Notes: generated from the letters alone by a model not told the origin. 64,000 nucleotides of DNA from Pantoea agglomerans (GCF_021397715.1 NZ_CP090207.1:2108001-2172000), one strand, 5' to 3'. Positions 27,095 through 36,303 are shown, counted from the first letter of the stretch. A program made the numbers and translations.

Positions 27095-28690
27095 ATGAAA
27101 ATGAAGATAGCCACCTTAGCGCTTGTTACGGCTGGGATGACGCTGGCGGCCAGCGTTAACGCTAAAACGCTGGTCTACTGCTCTGAAGGATCGCCAGAGA
27201 ATTTTAACCCGCAACTCTATACCTCAGGCACCAGCGTCGATGCCAGCGCCGTACCGGTGTTTAACCGCCTGGTGGATTTTAAACCGGGCACCACTGAGCT
27301 GGTGCCCAGCCTGGCAGAAAGCTGGGAGATCACTCCGGACGGCACCGTCTACACCTTCCATCTGCGCAAAAACGTTAAATTCCAGAGCAACAAGCAGTTT
27401 AAACCGGGCCGCGACTTTAACGCCGACGATGTCATTTTCTCTTTCATGCGCCAGATGGACCCGAAGAATCCCTACCACAACGTCTCAGGCGGCACCTATT
27501 CCAACTTCGAAAGCCTGGAGCTGTCGACGCTGATCAAACAGATTGATCGGGTAGATGACCATACGGTGCGCTTCACGCTGTCGCATCCCGAGGCGCCGTT
27601 CCTGGCCGACCTCGCCTGGTATTTCGCTTCGATTCATTCCGCTGAATATGCCGATCAGATGCTGAAAGCCGGTACGCCGGAGAAAGTGGATATGAACCCG
27701 ATCGGCACCGGTCCGTTTGAGCTGGTGCAGTATCAGAAAGATTCGCGCATTCTGTACCGCGCCTTCCCGGATTACTGGCAGGGCAAGGCGAAGCTGGATC
27801 GGCTGGTGTTCAGCATCACGCCGGATGCCTCGGTGCGCTATGCCAAGCTGGAGAAGAACGAATGCCAGGTGATGCCGTTCCCCAATCCGGCCGATCTGGA
27901 GAAAATGCGCGCCAATCCGGACATTACGCTGGAACAGAAAGCCGGACTGAATACCGGTTTCCTGGCGTTTAATACCACCAAAGCGCCCACTGACAATGTC
28001 CAGGTGCGTCAGGCGCTGGCGATGGCGATCAACAAGCCGGCCATCATCGACGCGATTTTTAAAGGCACCGGCACGGTGGCAAAAAATATTCTGCCGCCGG
28101 GCGTCTGGAGCGCTGACAAAGATCTGAAGGATTACGACTACGATCCGGAAAAAGCCAAAGCGTTACTGCAACAGGCGGGGGTGAAACCGGGCACCGAGAT
28201 TGCGCTGTGGGCGATGCCGGTCCAGCGGCCCTACAACCCCAATGCCCGTCGCATGGCCGAGATGATCCAGTCGGACTGGGCGAAGGTGGGTATCAAAGCC
28301 AATATCGTCAGCTATGAGTGGGGCGAATACCTGAAGCGGGTCCGCAGCGGCGAGCATCAGGCGGCTTTGATGGGCTGGACCACCGCCACCGGCGATCCGG
28401 ATAATTTCTTTGGCCCGCTCTACAGTTGTACCTCGGCCCAGGGCGGTTCGAACTCGTCAAAATGGTGCTATCAGCCGTTTGAGAAGTTAATTACCACCGC
28501 CCGTGCCGAACCGGATCAGGGCAAACGTACCGCGCTCTATCTGCAGGCGCAGCAGATGATGCACGATCAAATGCCGGCCGTGATGATCGCGCACTCGACC
28601 ATTTTCGAGCCGGTACGCAAATCAGTCAGCGGCTATCAGGTCGATCCGTTCGGTAAACACCTCTTTTATCAGGTCGACATCAGGCAGTAA
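27095..28690 (+). CDS. Dipeptide-type ABC transporter substrate-binding protein (orphan)
   Basis: A 531-residue periplasmic binding protein of SBP family 5, similar in sequence and length to DppA (KTLVYCSEGSPENFNPQLYTSGTSVDASA, YTFHLRKNVKFQSN, NPIGTGPFELVQY). The signal peptide is MKMKIATLALVTAGMTLAA. The likely ligands are dipeptides or related small peptides. No DppBCDF-like genes are adjacent. ATG at 27095 has CGAGG 6 bases upstream; the longer frame from 27041 is rejected. It is divergent from pepT with 127 bases between them, consistent with linked peptide uptake and hydrolysis. Confidence 0.9.
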   Translation: MKMKIATLALVTAGMTLAASVNAKTLVYCSEGSPENFNPQLYTSGTSVDASAVPVFNRLVDFKPGTTELVPSLAESWEITPDGTVYTFHLRKNVKFQSNKQFKPGRDFNADDVIFSFMRQMDPKNPYHNVSGGTYSNFESLELSTLIKQIDRVDDHTVRFTLSHPEAPFLADLAWYFASIHSAEYADQMLKAGTPEKVDMNPIGTGPFELVQYQKDSRILYRAFPDYWQGKAKLDRLVFSITPDASVRYAKLEKNECQVMPFPNPADLEKMRANPDITLEQKAGLNTGFLAFNTTKAPTDNVQVRQALAMAINKPAIIDAIFKGTGTVAKNILPPGVWSADKDLKDYDYDPEKAKALLQQAGVKPGTEIALWAMPVQRPYNPNARRMAEMIQSDWAKVGIKANIVSYEWGEYLKRVRSGEHQAALMGWTTATGDPDNFFGPLYSCTSAQGGSNSSKWCYQPFEKLITTARAEPDQGKRTALYLQAQQMMHDQMPAVMIAHSTIFEPVRKSVSGYQVDPFGKHLFYQVDIRQ

Positions 28691-28695
28691 CAGAG

Positions 28696-28729
28696 GCCCT
28701 GTTGCCCACCGCAAGCGGGACAACAGGGC
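28696..28729 (+). terminator. Hairpin after the DppA-like gene
   Basis: GCCCTGTTG (28696-28704) pairs with CAACAGGGC (28721-28729); the inner bases CCC and GGG extend the stem. It is placed between convergent genes. The downstream sequence GCTTTAACC gives only a short U run. Confidence 0.6.
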
Positions 28730-28740
28730 GCTTTAACCGG

Positions 28741-29655
28741 TTATTCCTGCCGCAGTTGCCGATCGATTTCGCTTAACCGCTGCTGTAAAAAATCCAGAAA
28801 CAGCGACAGGGCCGCCGAACGCTGGCGGCCCGATACCGTTTGCAGTTGCAGGGTACGCTGGCTGAGCTGATCGACCCCCATCGTCCGCAACACCAGATTT
28901 TGCGACTCGCGCTCAAACAGCAGGGTAAACGCGCTACAGATGGTGACCGCCTGCGGCGTGCGCAGCAAAAAGTGATACAGCGTGGCGAAATAATCACAGG
29001 TCAGTACCGGCTCTACCACGCTGCCGTTCATCTGACAGGAGAGATCAAACAGTTGCCGCACCGTGGTGTGCTGACCCGGCAATGCCAGCGGCCAGCGATG
29101 GAGATCGGCCAGCGTCACCTGGCGTGACGCCAGCGGATGGCTCTGATGCATCGCCAGCAGCACCGGCGCTGGCCATGAGCCGAGCACCTCTACGCTGCGT
29201 TCCGGATGCAGGCTGAACTGCAGCGCAACGTCGCATTCACCGGCCCGCACTGCTTCAGCCACGCCCTGCGAGTGAGTGACATTCAGCGCAAACAGCACGC
29301 CCGGATTGGCGAGGCGAAACTCAGACAGCAGGCCTGGCAGCAGGCTGAATGCCATGCCATCGGTACAGGCGATACGGATGCGGGTGCGGCGTACCGCTTT
29401 CAGTCCCTTGATCTCCGCCAGCGCATATTCCATATCCAGCTGACTCTTGCGCACATGGTGCGCGAAAATTTCCCCGGCCTCATTCAACACCATTCCGCGC
29501 GCATGACGTTCAAACAGCGGAACGCCCACCTGCGCCTCCAGCCGCTGAATCTGGCGGCTGATGGCCGAGACGGCAACATAGAGCTGCTCACTGGCCGCGC
29601 TGAGCGAACCACCGTTCACCACCGCCAGAAAATAGCGGATTTCACTGCTCAACAT
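28741..29655 (-). CDS. LysR regulator divergent from M20 peptidase
   Basis: A 304-residue LysR-type regulator. The DNA-binding N-terminus is IRYFLAVVNGGSLSAASEQLYVAVSAISRQIQRLE, close to the CbbR/NAC-like group in sequence style. ATG at 29655 has AAGGAG 5 bases upstream; the GTG two codons earlier is an alternative. It is divergent from an M20 peptidase and MHS permease operon. The intergenic region contains a perfect 17-bp palindrome of the LysR T-N11-A type. Control of that operon is the natural inference. Confidence 0.85.
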   Translation of the reverse strand: MLSSEIRYFLAVVNGGSLSAASEQLYVAVSAISRQIQRLEAQVGVPLFERHARGMVLNEAGEIFAHHVRKSQLDMEYALAEIKGLKAVRRTRIRIACTDGMAFSLLPGLLSEFRLANPGVLFALNVTHSQGVAEAVRAGECDVALQFSLHPERSVEVLGSWPAPVLLAMHQSHPLASRQVTLADLHRWPLALPGQHTTVRQLFDLSCQMNGSVVEPVLTCDYFATLYHFLLRTPQAVTICSAFTLLFERESQNLVLRTMGVDQLSQRTLQLQTVSGRQRSAALSLFLDFLQQRLSEIDRQLRQE

Positions 29656-29700
29656 GGTCACTCCTTACCGACCGGACGCATTAAAAAGGGGCAGGCTGGT

Positions 29701-29717
29701 TTTGCTTTAAAAGCAAA
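29701..29717. promoter_or_regulatory. LysR-type operator TTTGCTTTAAAAGCAAA
   Basis: A perfect 17-bp palindrome (8-bp arms around one A) lies midway between the divergent LysR and M20 peptidase genes. It contains a T-N11-A core (29703 to 29715), the defining pattern of LysR recognition sites. Confidence 0.65.
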
Positions 29718-29800
29718 GCTCACTCGATAAATTGATAATTGTGGCAAAGCCCGAAGTTTGTCAAAGATAACTGACCATTAAAAAAACAAACAGGGCAAAC

Positions 29801-31222
29801 ATGACAGAGCAACAGGCGGTAAATCAGGCGATGCGCTATTTCGACAGCGGGGCGTTTCAGCAACTGCTGGCCCGACGCATTGCCTGTATCACGGAGAGTC
29901 AGCATCCCGGTCGTCAGGCGGAACTGCAGCACTATCTGCAGGCTGAGATTGGGCCTCAGCTTGAGGCACTCGGTTTTACGCTTCACCTTTTTGATAATCC
30001 TCAGCCGCAGAGCCCACCGTTTCTGATCGCTGTGCGGATAGAAGATCCGGCGCAGCCCACGCTGCTTTGCTACGGTCATGGGGATGTGGTGTCAGGCGAT
30101 GCAGAGAACTGGCGCCAGGACTTATCACCGTGGCAACTGACCGCGGAAGGCGATCGCTGGTATGGCCGGGGCAGCGCGGATAACAAAGGCCAGCACTGCA
30201 TCAATCTGGCGGCGCTGGAACAGGTGATGGCGGCACGCGGCGGCCGGCTGGGCTTTAACTGCAAAATCCTGTTTGAGATGGGGGAAGAGATCAGCTCGCC
30301 GGGACTGGCGCAGATATGCCAGCAGCAGCAGGCGCTGCTGGCTGCCGATCTGTTTATCGCCTCCGACGGCCCGCGGCTTAATGCTGAGCGGCCGACGCTG
30401 TTCCTTGGCTCACGCGGAGCCGCTAACTTTCGTCTGACTATTACGGCGCGCGACAACGCCTATCACTCAGGAAACTGGGGCGGCTTATTAAGCAATCCGG
30501 GCACGCAACTGGCGAATGCGCTGGCCTGTCTGGTGAACGCGCAGGGCGTGTTACAGGTGGCGGCGCTAAAGCCTGACTCACTGACGCCAGCGGTGCGCGA
30601 CATCCTCAGTGACATCGAGCCAGGGGGCATGCCGGGCGATCCGGCGCTGGCTGAAAACTGGGGTGAACCGGGTTTAACCGCGGCCGAACGGTTATATGGC
30701 TGGAATACGCTGGAGGTGCTGGCGTTTGAAACCGGTCACCCGGCGCGGCCGATGAACGCCATTCCGGGCCGCGCCACGGCGGTCTGCCAGTTGCGGTTTG
30801 TGGTCGGCACCGACTGGCAGAATCTGACGCAGCACATCGACCAGCATCTGCGTCAGCACGGTTTCGATAATGTCAGCGTGGAGTTTATGCGCGGCTCGCC
30901 GGCGACGCGGCTGAATCCGCAGGACCCGCTGGTGGCATGGGCGCTCAGCAGCCTGGCCCGCAGCAGCGGTAAAAAACCGGCGCTGTTGCCCAACCTTGGC
31001 GGATCGCTGCCCAATGAGGTGTTTGCCGATATCCTCGGCCTGCCAACGCTGTGGGTGCCGCACTCCTATCCGGCCTGCGGGCAGCACGGGGTCAATGAGC
31101 ATATGCTGACTTCAATCGCACGCGAAGGGCTGGAGATCATGACCCGGCTGTTCTGGCAACTGGGTGAAGAGGGCCAACTGTTAATCGCCCGCCACCGTGA
31201 CTGGCAGGAGAGTGGACAATGA
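29801..31222 (+). CDS. M20 family metallopeptidase / deacylase
   Basis: A 473-residue M20 dizinc hydrolase with the family residues in order: His93 and Asp95 (YGHGDVV), Asp127 (SADNKGQ), catalytic Glu162-Glu163 (MGEEISS), Asp189 (ASDGPR) and a C-terminal His in HSYPACGQHGVNEH. Family members hydrolyse dipeptides, N-acyl or N-carbamoyl amino acids. Sequence alone does not decide which. It overlaps the start of the MHS permease gene by 4 bases, so the two form an operon for import and hydrolysis of the same compound. There is no signal peptide, so it acts in the cytoplasm. Confidence 0.86.
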   Translation: MTEQQAVNQAMRYFDSGAFQQLLARRIACITESQHPGRQAELQHYLQAEIGPQLEALGFTLHLFDNPQPQSPPFLIAVRIEDPAQPTLLCYGHGDVVSGDAENWRQDLSPWQLTAEGDRWYGRGSADNKGQHCINLAALEQVMAARGGRLGFNCKILFEMGEEISSPGLAQICQQQQALLAADLFIASDGPRLNAERPTLFLGSRGAANFRLTITARDNAYHSGNWGGLLSNPGTQLANALACLVNAQGVLQVAALKPDSLTPAVRDILSDIEPGGMPGDPALAENWGEPGLTAAERLYGWNTLEVLAFETGHPARPMNAIPGRATAVCQLRFVVGTDWQNLTQHIDQHLRQHGFDNVSVEFMRGSPATRLNPQDPLVAWALSSLARSSGKKPALLPNLGGSLPNEVFADILGLPTLWVPHSYPACGQHGVNEHMLTSIAREGLEIMTRLFWQLGEEGQLLIARHRDWQESGQ

Positions 31223-32487
31223 GCAGCATCGCGCAGAGCACGCCACGGATCACGCCCAGCCTGCATAAAACCCTGTTTGCCACCTGTATTGGTAACGCGC
31301 TGGAGTGGTTTGATATCGCGGTTTATGGCTTTTTCGCCAGCTATATCGCCCACGCTTTCTTTCCGGTCAGCGATCCCTCGGTTTCGCTGCTGCTGACGTT
31401 TGGCAGCTTCGGTATTGCGTTTCTTATCCGCCCACTGGGTGCGCTGGTATTAGGTAACTACGCCGATCGCCACGGTCGTAAAAAGGCGTTGCTGCTGTCG
31501 ATCAATCTGATGATGCTGGGCGGGGCGATCATCACCTTTATGCCGGGTTACGCCACCATTGGGCTGGCTGCGCCGCTGCTGATTATCCTGGCGCGGCTGA
31601 TACAGGGATTTTCAGCCGGTGGCGAGTTTGGCAGTTCCACCGCTTTTCTGGTGGAGCACTTTCCGGAACGGAAAGCGTTTATCGCCAGCTGGCAGTTTGC
31701 CACCCAGGGCGCGAGCACGCTGATGGCGTCGGCGTTTGGGCTGGGGCTGACGCAGTGGCTGAGTGAAAGTGAAATTCAGGCGTGGGGCTGGCGGATCCCG
31801 TTTGCCTTTGGCTTACTGATTGGTCCGCTGGGTGCCTGGATTCGCCGCCACGTTCACGAGCCTGCCAGTTTTGTGGCGCAGGAGAAGCACAGTGCGCCGC
31901 TTAAAACCCTGTTCGGTCGGCAGAAGGCGCTGATCACGCTGGCGATTGGGGTGATGGTTATTTCAACGGCGATCAACTACATGCTGAACTACATTCCGAC
32001 CTATGCCACCAAGACGCTGCACTTGTCGGGATCGGTAGCCTTCACCGCTACGCTGGTGGCGGGAATCATCCTGACGGTTGTCACGCCAGTGATGGGGTTG
32101 TGGGCAGAGCGTATTGGCCGTCTGCCGCTGATGTGGGGATCGCTGTTACTGCTGATGGTGACCATCTATCCGGCCTTTAAAGGCATGGTCGATCACACCA
32201 CGCCGACCACGCTGATTCTGCTGGTGGCCTGGATGGCGCTGCTGAAGTCCGTTTACTTCTCGACGGTGCCGTCGGTGATGGCCGATCTGTTTCCTGCCAC
32301 CACCCGGGCCAGCGGTATGGCAATCAGTTATAACGTGGCGGTGACGGTGTTCGGCGGTTTTGCGCCGTTGATTTGCAGCATGTTGATCGCCGCTACCGGC
32401 AGCAGCCTGGCGCCAGGCTATTATCTGATGGCGGTCGCCATCCTGAGCGGTGTGGCGCTGTCGCGCAGCCGTAAGCATCTGGGATAA
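31219..32487 (+). CDS. MFS transporter, metabolite:H+ symporter (MHS) type
   Basis: A 422-residue 12-helix permease of the MHS family (ProP, ShiA, KgtP and CitA are members). The family motif IGNALEWFDIAVYGFFASYIA is in helix 1, LGNYADRHGRKKAL in the first loop and RLIQGFSAGGEFGSSTAFLVEH in helix 4-5. It overlaps the upstream M20 peptidase gene by 4 bases, so it probably imports the peptidase substrate, an organic acid, N-acyl amino acid or peptide. The exact substrate cannot be read from the sequence. A strong terminator follows. Confidence 0.87.
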   Translation: MSSIAQSTPRITPSLHKTLFATCIGNALEWFDIAVYGFFASYIAHAFFPVSDPSVSLLLTFGSFGIAFLIRPLGALVLGNYADRHGRKKALLLSINLMMLGGAIITFMPGYATIGLAAPLLIILARLIQGFSAGGEFGSSTAFLVEHFPERKAFIASWQFATQGASTLMASAFGLGLTQWLSESEIQAWGWRIPFAFGLLIGPLGAWIRRHVHEPASFVAQEKHSAPLKTLFGRQKALITLAIGVMVISTAINYMLNYIPTYATKTLHLSGSVAFTATLVAGIILTVVTPVMGLWAERIGRLPLMWGSLLLLMVTIYPAFKGMVDHTTPTTLILLVAWMALLKSVYFSTVPSVMADLFPATTRASGMAISYNVAVTVFGGFAPLICSMLIAATGSSLAPGYYLMAVAILSGVALSRSRKHLG

Positions 32488-32488
32488 C

Positions 32489-32518
32489 AAAAACGGGCCG
32501 CTATCACGGCCCGTTTTT
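32489..32518. terminator. Bidirectional terminator between MHS permease and aldA
   Basis: AAAAACGGGCC (32489-32499) pairs with GGCCCGTTTTT (32508-32518) over an 8-base loop. The A and T tracts within the stem give a U run in both directions, serving both convergent transcripts. Confidence 0.88.
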
Positions 32519-32523
32519 GCTGT

Positions 32524-33960
32524 TTAGCTGAACTGAAGATAGGCGACGTGAGTCTGCAGATACTCTTCCAGCCCATGTTTGCCGTCGGCACCGCCAACAC
32601 CCGATTTACGCCAGCCGGCATGAAAACCCTGCATCGCTTCAAAGTTTTCGCGGTTGACGTAGGTTTCGCCAAACTTCAGCTGACGCAGCGCCTTCATCGT
32701 GGTGTTCAGATTCTGAGTATAGAGCGAGGAGGTCAGGCCATACTGGCAGTCATTAGCCAGCGCGATCGCCTCGTCCAGCGTGTTAAAGGCCATCACCGGC
32801 AGCACCGGACCAAAGATCTCCTCCTGCATAATCTCCATCTCCTGACGCACACCGGTGATCAGCGTTGGCTCAAAAAAGAAGCCTTTATCGCCAGCCCGTT
32901 TGCCGCCCAGCACCACCGTTGCGCCTGCCGCTACCGCATCCGCCACTTTCTGTTCGACACGCGCCAGAGCCGCCGCATTAATCAGCGGGCCCATATCGAT
33001 ATCGCTGTGCTGAGCCGGATCGCCCAGTTTCACTTGGCGGAACGCGGCGGTAAGGGCGGTGATAAATTTATCGTAGATGCCCTGCTGGACATAGACCCGT
33101 TCTGCACAGTTACAGACCTGGCCGCTGTTGATCATCCTGGAGCTGACGATTGCCCGCACCGCGAGATCGATATCGGCATCCTCCATCACGATAGCCGGTG
33201 CTTTACCGCCCAGTTCCAGTGACACCTTAGTGACATTTTTCGCCGCTGCCTGCATGGTCGCAATGCCGGCACCCACGCTGCCGGTCAGGCTGACCAGCCC
33301 CACTTTCGGGTTCGCCGCCAGCTCCTGTCCCACTTCCGGGCCATAGCCATAAACAAAGTTGATCACTCCGGCGGGCAGCTCAATCTGCTGTAAAATCTCA
33401 GCAAAAATAGCGGCGTTATTCGGGGTCAGTTCACTGGGTTTGATAACGATGGTATTGCCGGTGATCAGCGCTGGCGCGGCTTTACGCGCAATCAGGAAGA
33501 ACGGGAAGTTCCACGGCAGAATACCGGTGGTGACGCCAATCGCTTTTTTAAACAGGAAAATATTCTCGTTGGCGCGGTCGCTGTTGATGATTTCACCTTC
33601 GTAACGGCGGGCCCATTCAGCCATATAGTCGAGATAGTCTGCGGTAAACAGCACTTCGGTCTGCGCCAGCCCCTGCGTTTTTCCTCCTTCCGCCACAATG
33701 GTCCCGGTCAGCTGCGGTTCGCGTGCGCGAATCGCCGTGGCGATCTTATGCAACCAGCGACCCCGCTCCACTGCGGGCAGCGCTTCCCAGGCTGGCTGCG
33801 CCGCTTCGGCGGCGAGGATAGCGCGCTGTGCATCCTCTTTGCTGCCCTGCGGGATGCGCGACAGCAGCGCCTCAGTGGCGGGATTAATCACCTCAATCCA
33901 CTTATCATTGTGATCGGCGATAAACTCGCCATTAATGTAATGTTGATGATGTGTTGTCAT
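32524..33960 (-). CDS. aldA: Lactaldehyde dehydrogenase AldA
   Basis: A 478-residue NAD-dependent aldehyde dehydrogenase highly similar to E. coli AldA. The catalytic Cys283 (SGQVCNCAERVYV) and general base Glu249 (LELGGKAPA) are in place, with the NAD-fold motif LTGSVGAG. AldA oxidises L-lactaldehyde from rhamnose and fucose breakdown to L-lactate, and also glycolaldehyde. Its position next to the rhamnose genes fits this role: RhaD releases L-lactaldehyde. In E. coli aldA lies elsewhere. The ATG at 33960 starts MTTHHQHYINGEF. Confidence 0.94.
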   Translation of the reverse strand: MTTHHQHYINGEFIADHNDKWIEVINPATEALLSRIPQGSKEDAQRAILAAEAAQPAWEALPAVERGRWLHKIATAIRAREPQLTGTIVAEGGKTQGLAQTEVLFTADYLDYMAEWARRYEGEIINSDRANENIFLFKKAIGVTTGILPWNFPFFLIARKAAPALITGNTIVIKPSELTPNNAAIFAEILQQIELPAGVINFVYGYGPEVGQELAANPKVGLVSLTGSVGAGIATMQAAAKNVTKVSLELGGKAPAIVMEDADIDLAVRAIVSSRMINSGQVCNCAERVYVQQGIYDKFITALTAAFRQVKLGDPAQHSDIDMGPLINAAALARVEQKVADAVAAGATVVLGGKRAGDKGFFFEPTLITGVRQEMEIMQEEIFGPVLPVMAFNTLDEAIALANDCQYGLTSSLYTQNLNTTMKALRQLKFGETYVNRENFEAMQGFHAGWRKSGVGGADGKHGLEEYLQTHVAYLQFS

Positions 33961-34156
33961 TCGCAGGACTCTCCGCTAACAGTACGTTGCAATAATGTGA
34001 TAGCAGGGTGAAACAGATCCGGCGGGTCTACCTTTTCCTGATTGCCAGGCGTGAAGAACTGCTGGCAACCAATCACAGAAATCGGCGCGTTTTACGGCAA
34101 AAACCGCAAATTGTTATAGATTTAAAGGAGAGAAGCCGTAACAGGAGGATCACATC

Positions 34157-34423
34157 ATGGCAAACGGATGGGCGTCGGAAGGCGCAGTACAGGAGCAGAT
34201 CGACAGCACCGTCAACGACGGCATTGAACGTGTCAGGCAGTCAATCGGTCAGGGCGAAAGCGCCACCGAATGCGAACTCTGCGGCGAACCCATTCCCGAG
34301 GCACGCCGTAAAGCGTTAAAAGGCGTACGCTACTGCGTATCCTGTCAGGAGAAGCTGGACAAGCAGCAGCAGAGTAGCAGCTTATATAACCGGCGGGGCA
34401 GTAAAGACAGCCAACTGCGCTAG
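34157..34423 (+). CDS. ybiI: DksA/TraR-type zinc finger protein YbiI
   Basis: An 88-residue C4 zinc-finger protein matching E. coli YbiI in length and at both ends (MANGWA and NRRGSKDSQLR). The finger is Cys39, Cys42, Cys60 and Cys63 (CELC...CVSC), as in the DksA/TraR family. It lacks the long coiled-coil that lets DksA enter the RNA polymerase channel, so a DksA-like function is not assured. The ATG follows AGGAGG by 7 bases. Confidence 0.92.
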   Translation: MANGWASEGAVQEQIDSTVNDGIERVRQSIGQGESATECELCGEPIPEARRKALKGVRYCVSCQEKLDKQQQSSSLYNRRGSKDSQLR

Positions 34424-34426
34424 GCG

Positions 34427-34525
34427 TCAGGAGCCCGGCATCGCCAGGCCACTGCCAATAAACCAGGCCAGAAAGCCTACGCCCGCCACGATAATGGCGA
34501 TAGGAAAGAGGATGCCAATTCTCAT
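34427..34525 (-). CDS. yoaK: Small membrane protein YoaK (32 aa)
   Basis: A 32-codon frame from ATG (34525) to TGA (34427) encodes one hydrophobic helix with the start MRIGILFPIAI and the end GSGLAMPGS. It closely resembles the E. coli small inner-membrane protein YoaK (MRIGIIFPVVIF..., ending PGA). GCAGGA lies 8 bases before the ATG. It converges on ybiI with only 3 bases between stop codons. Function is unknown. Confidence 0.85.
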   Translation of the reverse strand: MRIGILFPIAIIVAGVGFLAWFIGSGLAMPGS

Positions 34526-34568
34526 TATTTTCCTGCTGATAACAGAGAGGGTAAGGCGGGCGATCTTA

Positions 34569-34892
34569 TCACGACAGCTGTAACACTGCGCGGTGGGTTT
34601 TCAACAGGGTAAACAGTTGAAACTGCGTCGCATCAGTAACCTCACGCAGCAGTTCCCCTTTTTTAAACACAATATGCTCAACATGTCCCAGCTGACGCCA
34701 GACGACGATGGCTGCGGCGATCAAGGCACAATGCTGTTCAGCCTGCACGCATTCAATGGTGGCGTAGTGCGTTTCATCCAGCCCGTTGACAAAAACCTTC
34801 ATGGCATCTGCGGGCAAAATCGCCCGCAGATCATCCAGCATCACCTGGCTGACTGCGCGTGAAAGAAACAGCGTTAACCACTTCGTCGTCAT
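34569..34892 (-). CDS. Hypothetical protein (107 aa)
   Basis: I do not recognise this protein. The 107 residues (MTTKWLTLFLSRAVSQVMLDDLRAILPADAM...) alternate strands and helices, as in a small soluble alpha/beta protein. There is no signal peptide or extended membrane segment. AGGGA lies 7 bases before the ATG. The opposite strand also has an 89-codon frame (34593-34862), but its composition (Gln-rich, no start signal) makes it the likely shadow. It sits between yoaK and rhaT. Confidence 0.6.
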   Translation of the reverse strand: MTTKWLTLFLSRAVSQVMLDDLRAILPADAMKVFVNGLDETHYATIECVQAEQHCALIAAAIVVWRQLGHVEHIVFKKGELLREVTDATQFQLFTLLKTHRAVLQLS

Positions 34893-35252
34893 CCTAATCC
34901 CTGAATCCGATCAATTTCCCCCAGTTTATACGAACCTCGCCGCCGTAAGGAAAGGCTTCTTTGTTCTTTTGCCAAAATGATCGCGCGCATGGCAGCCAGG
35001 CTGATAATGTGCTGCGCCACACAGCAAAATCACAAAAAACACTGAATAATAAGCGACTTAGCCAGGAAAACGTCCGGCAATCTGACAAAGAGCAATTTGT
35101 GATCCCTGGCGGGATTAATCGGGCAATTTTGCCATTACGTTGCGGCATCCGGCATTCATTCAAAGGCTGAGGAATTCCTGCAAAACGTAGACTGCCTGCT
35201 AAGCGGAAATCGTCTGGTTTCCGTCAGGCCTCAACCTAACCAGGAAAAAACA
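34893..35252. other. Intergenic region upstream of rhaT
   Basis: These 360 bases contain no supported gene. A half CRP site (TGTGATCCCTGG near 35098) is present but its second half is poor. The rhaT promoter with its RhaS site must lie in the right half, close to the CCAGGA ribosome site of rhaT. A long A-rich run around 35027-35052 is the only other feature. Confidence 0.4.
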
Positions 35253-36287
35253 ATGAACAGTGCCATTATTGCAGGAATCTTCTGGCATTTTGTCGGAGCT
35301 GCCAGCGCCGCGTGTTTCTACGCGCCTTTTAAACAGGTGAAAAGATGGTCATGGGAAACCATGTGGTCGGTGGGTGGTGTGATGTCGTGGCTGATTTTGC
35401 CCTGGGCGGTGAGCGCCATTTTGCTGCCCGACTTCCGCGCCTATTACAGTAGTTTCAGCCTGGCCCAACTGATGCCGGTGTTTCTGTTCGGCGCGATGTG
35501 GGGGATCGGTAACATCAACTACGGTCTGACGATGCGCTATCTCGGCATGTCGATGGGCATCGGTATTGCCATTGGCATTACGCTGGTGGTTGGCACGCTG
35601 ATGACGCCGCTGCTGCAAGGCCGGTTTGGTGAGCTGTTCGCCTCCGCCGGTGGCCGCTTAACCCTGCTTGGCGTGCTGGTGGCGCTGATTGGGGTGGGCA
35701 TAGTGACCCGGGCTGGCCTGCTGAAAGAACGGGCGCTGGGCATTAACGCGGAAGAGTTCAATCTGAAAAAAGGACTGGTGCTGGCGGTGATGTGCGGCAT
35801 TTTCTCTGCCGGAATGTCGTTTGCGATGGATGCCGCGAAGCCGATGCATCAGGCCGCCGCGCAGTTGGGCATCGATCCGCTCTATGTCGCGCTGCCCAGC
35901 TATGTGGTGATTATGGGCGGCGGGGCGCTGGTCAATCTGGCGTTCTGTTTCTTCCGGCTGGCAACCCGACCCGAACTGTCAGTGCGCCGTGATTTCTCGG
36001 TGGCAAAACCCCTGCTGATGGCGAACGTGGCGTTTGCCGTCCTCGGCGGCACTATGTGGTATCTGCAATTCTTCTTTTACGCCTGGGGACATGCCCGAAT
36101 TCCGGCGCAGTATGACTATGTGAGCTGGATGCTGCACATGAGCCTCTACGTGCTGTGTGGCGGTCTGGTCGGTTTGCTGATGAAAGAGTGGAAGTCAGCG
36201 GGTCGTCGGCCGGTTAGCGTTTTATCGATTGGTTGCGTGGTGATTATCATCGCCGCCAATATCGTTGGGCTGGGCATGGCAGCCTGA
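35253..36287 (+). CDS. rhaT: L-rhamnose:H+ symporter RhaT
   Basis: RhaT, 344 residues with ten predicted membrane helices, is the same length as and very similar to the E. coli L-rhamnose/proton symporter ([53 protein letters not shown]). It imports the rhamnose used by the RhaBAD enzymes encoded 3 kb downstream. It is transcribed convergently to rhaRS, as in E. coli. Confidence 0.95.
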   Translation: MNSAIIAGIFWHFVGAASAACFYAPFKQVKRWSWETMWSVGGVMSWLILPWAVSAILLPDFRAYYSSFSLAQLMPVFLFGAMWGIGNINYGLTMRYLGMSMGIGIAIGITLVVGTLMTPLLQGRFGELFASAGGRLTLLGVLVALIGVGIVTRAGLLKERALGINAEEFNLKKGLVLAVMCGIFSAGMSFAMDAAKPMHQAAAQLGIDPLYVALPSYVVIMGGGALVNLAFCFFRLATRPELSVRRDFSVAKPLLMANVAFAVLGGTMWYLQFFFYAWGHARIPAQYDYVSWMLHMSLYVLCGGLVGLLMKEWKSAGRRPVSVLSIGCVVIIIAANIVGLGMAA

Positions 36288-36303
36288 GTGGAAACTGCAG
36301 TGA

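Noticed and set aside
35090..35115. CRP-like TGTGATCCCTGG in front of rhaT
   Set aside because: Only one half fits the consensus; the second half is too poor to support a site.
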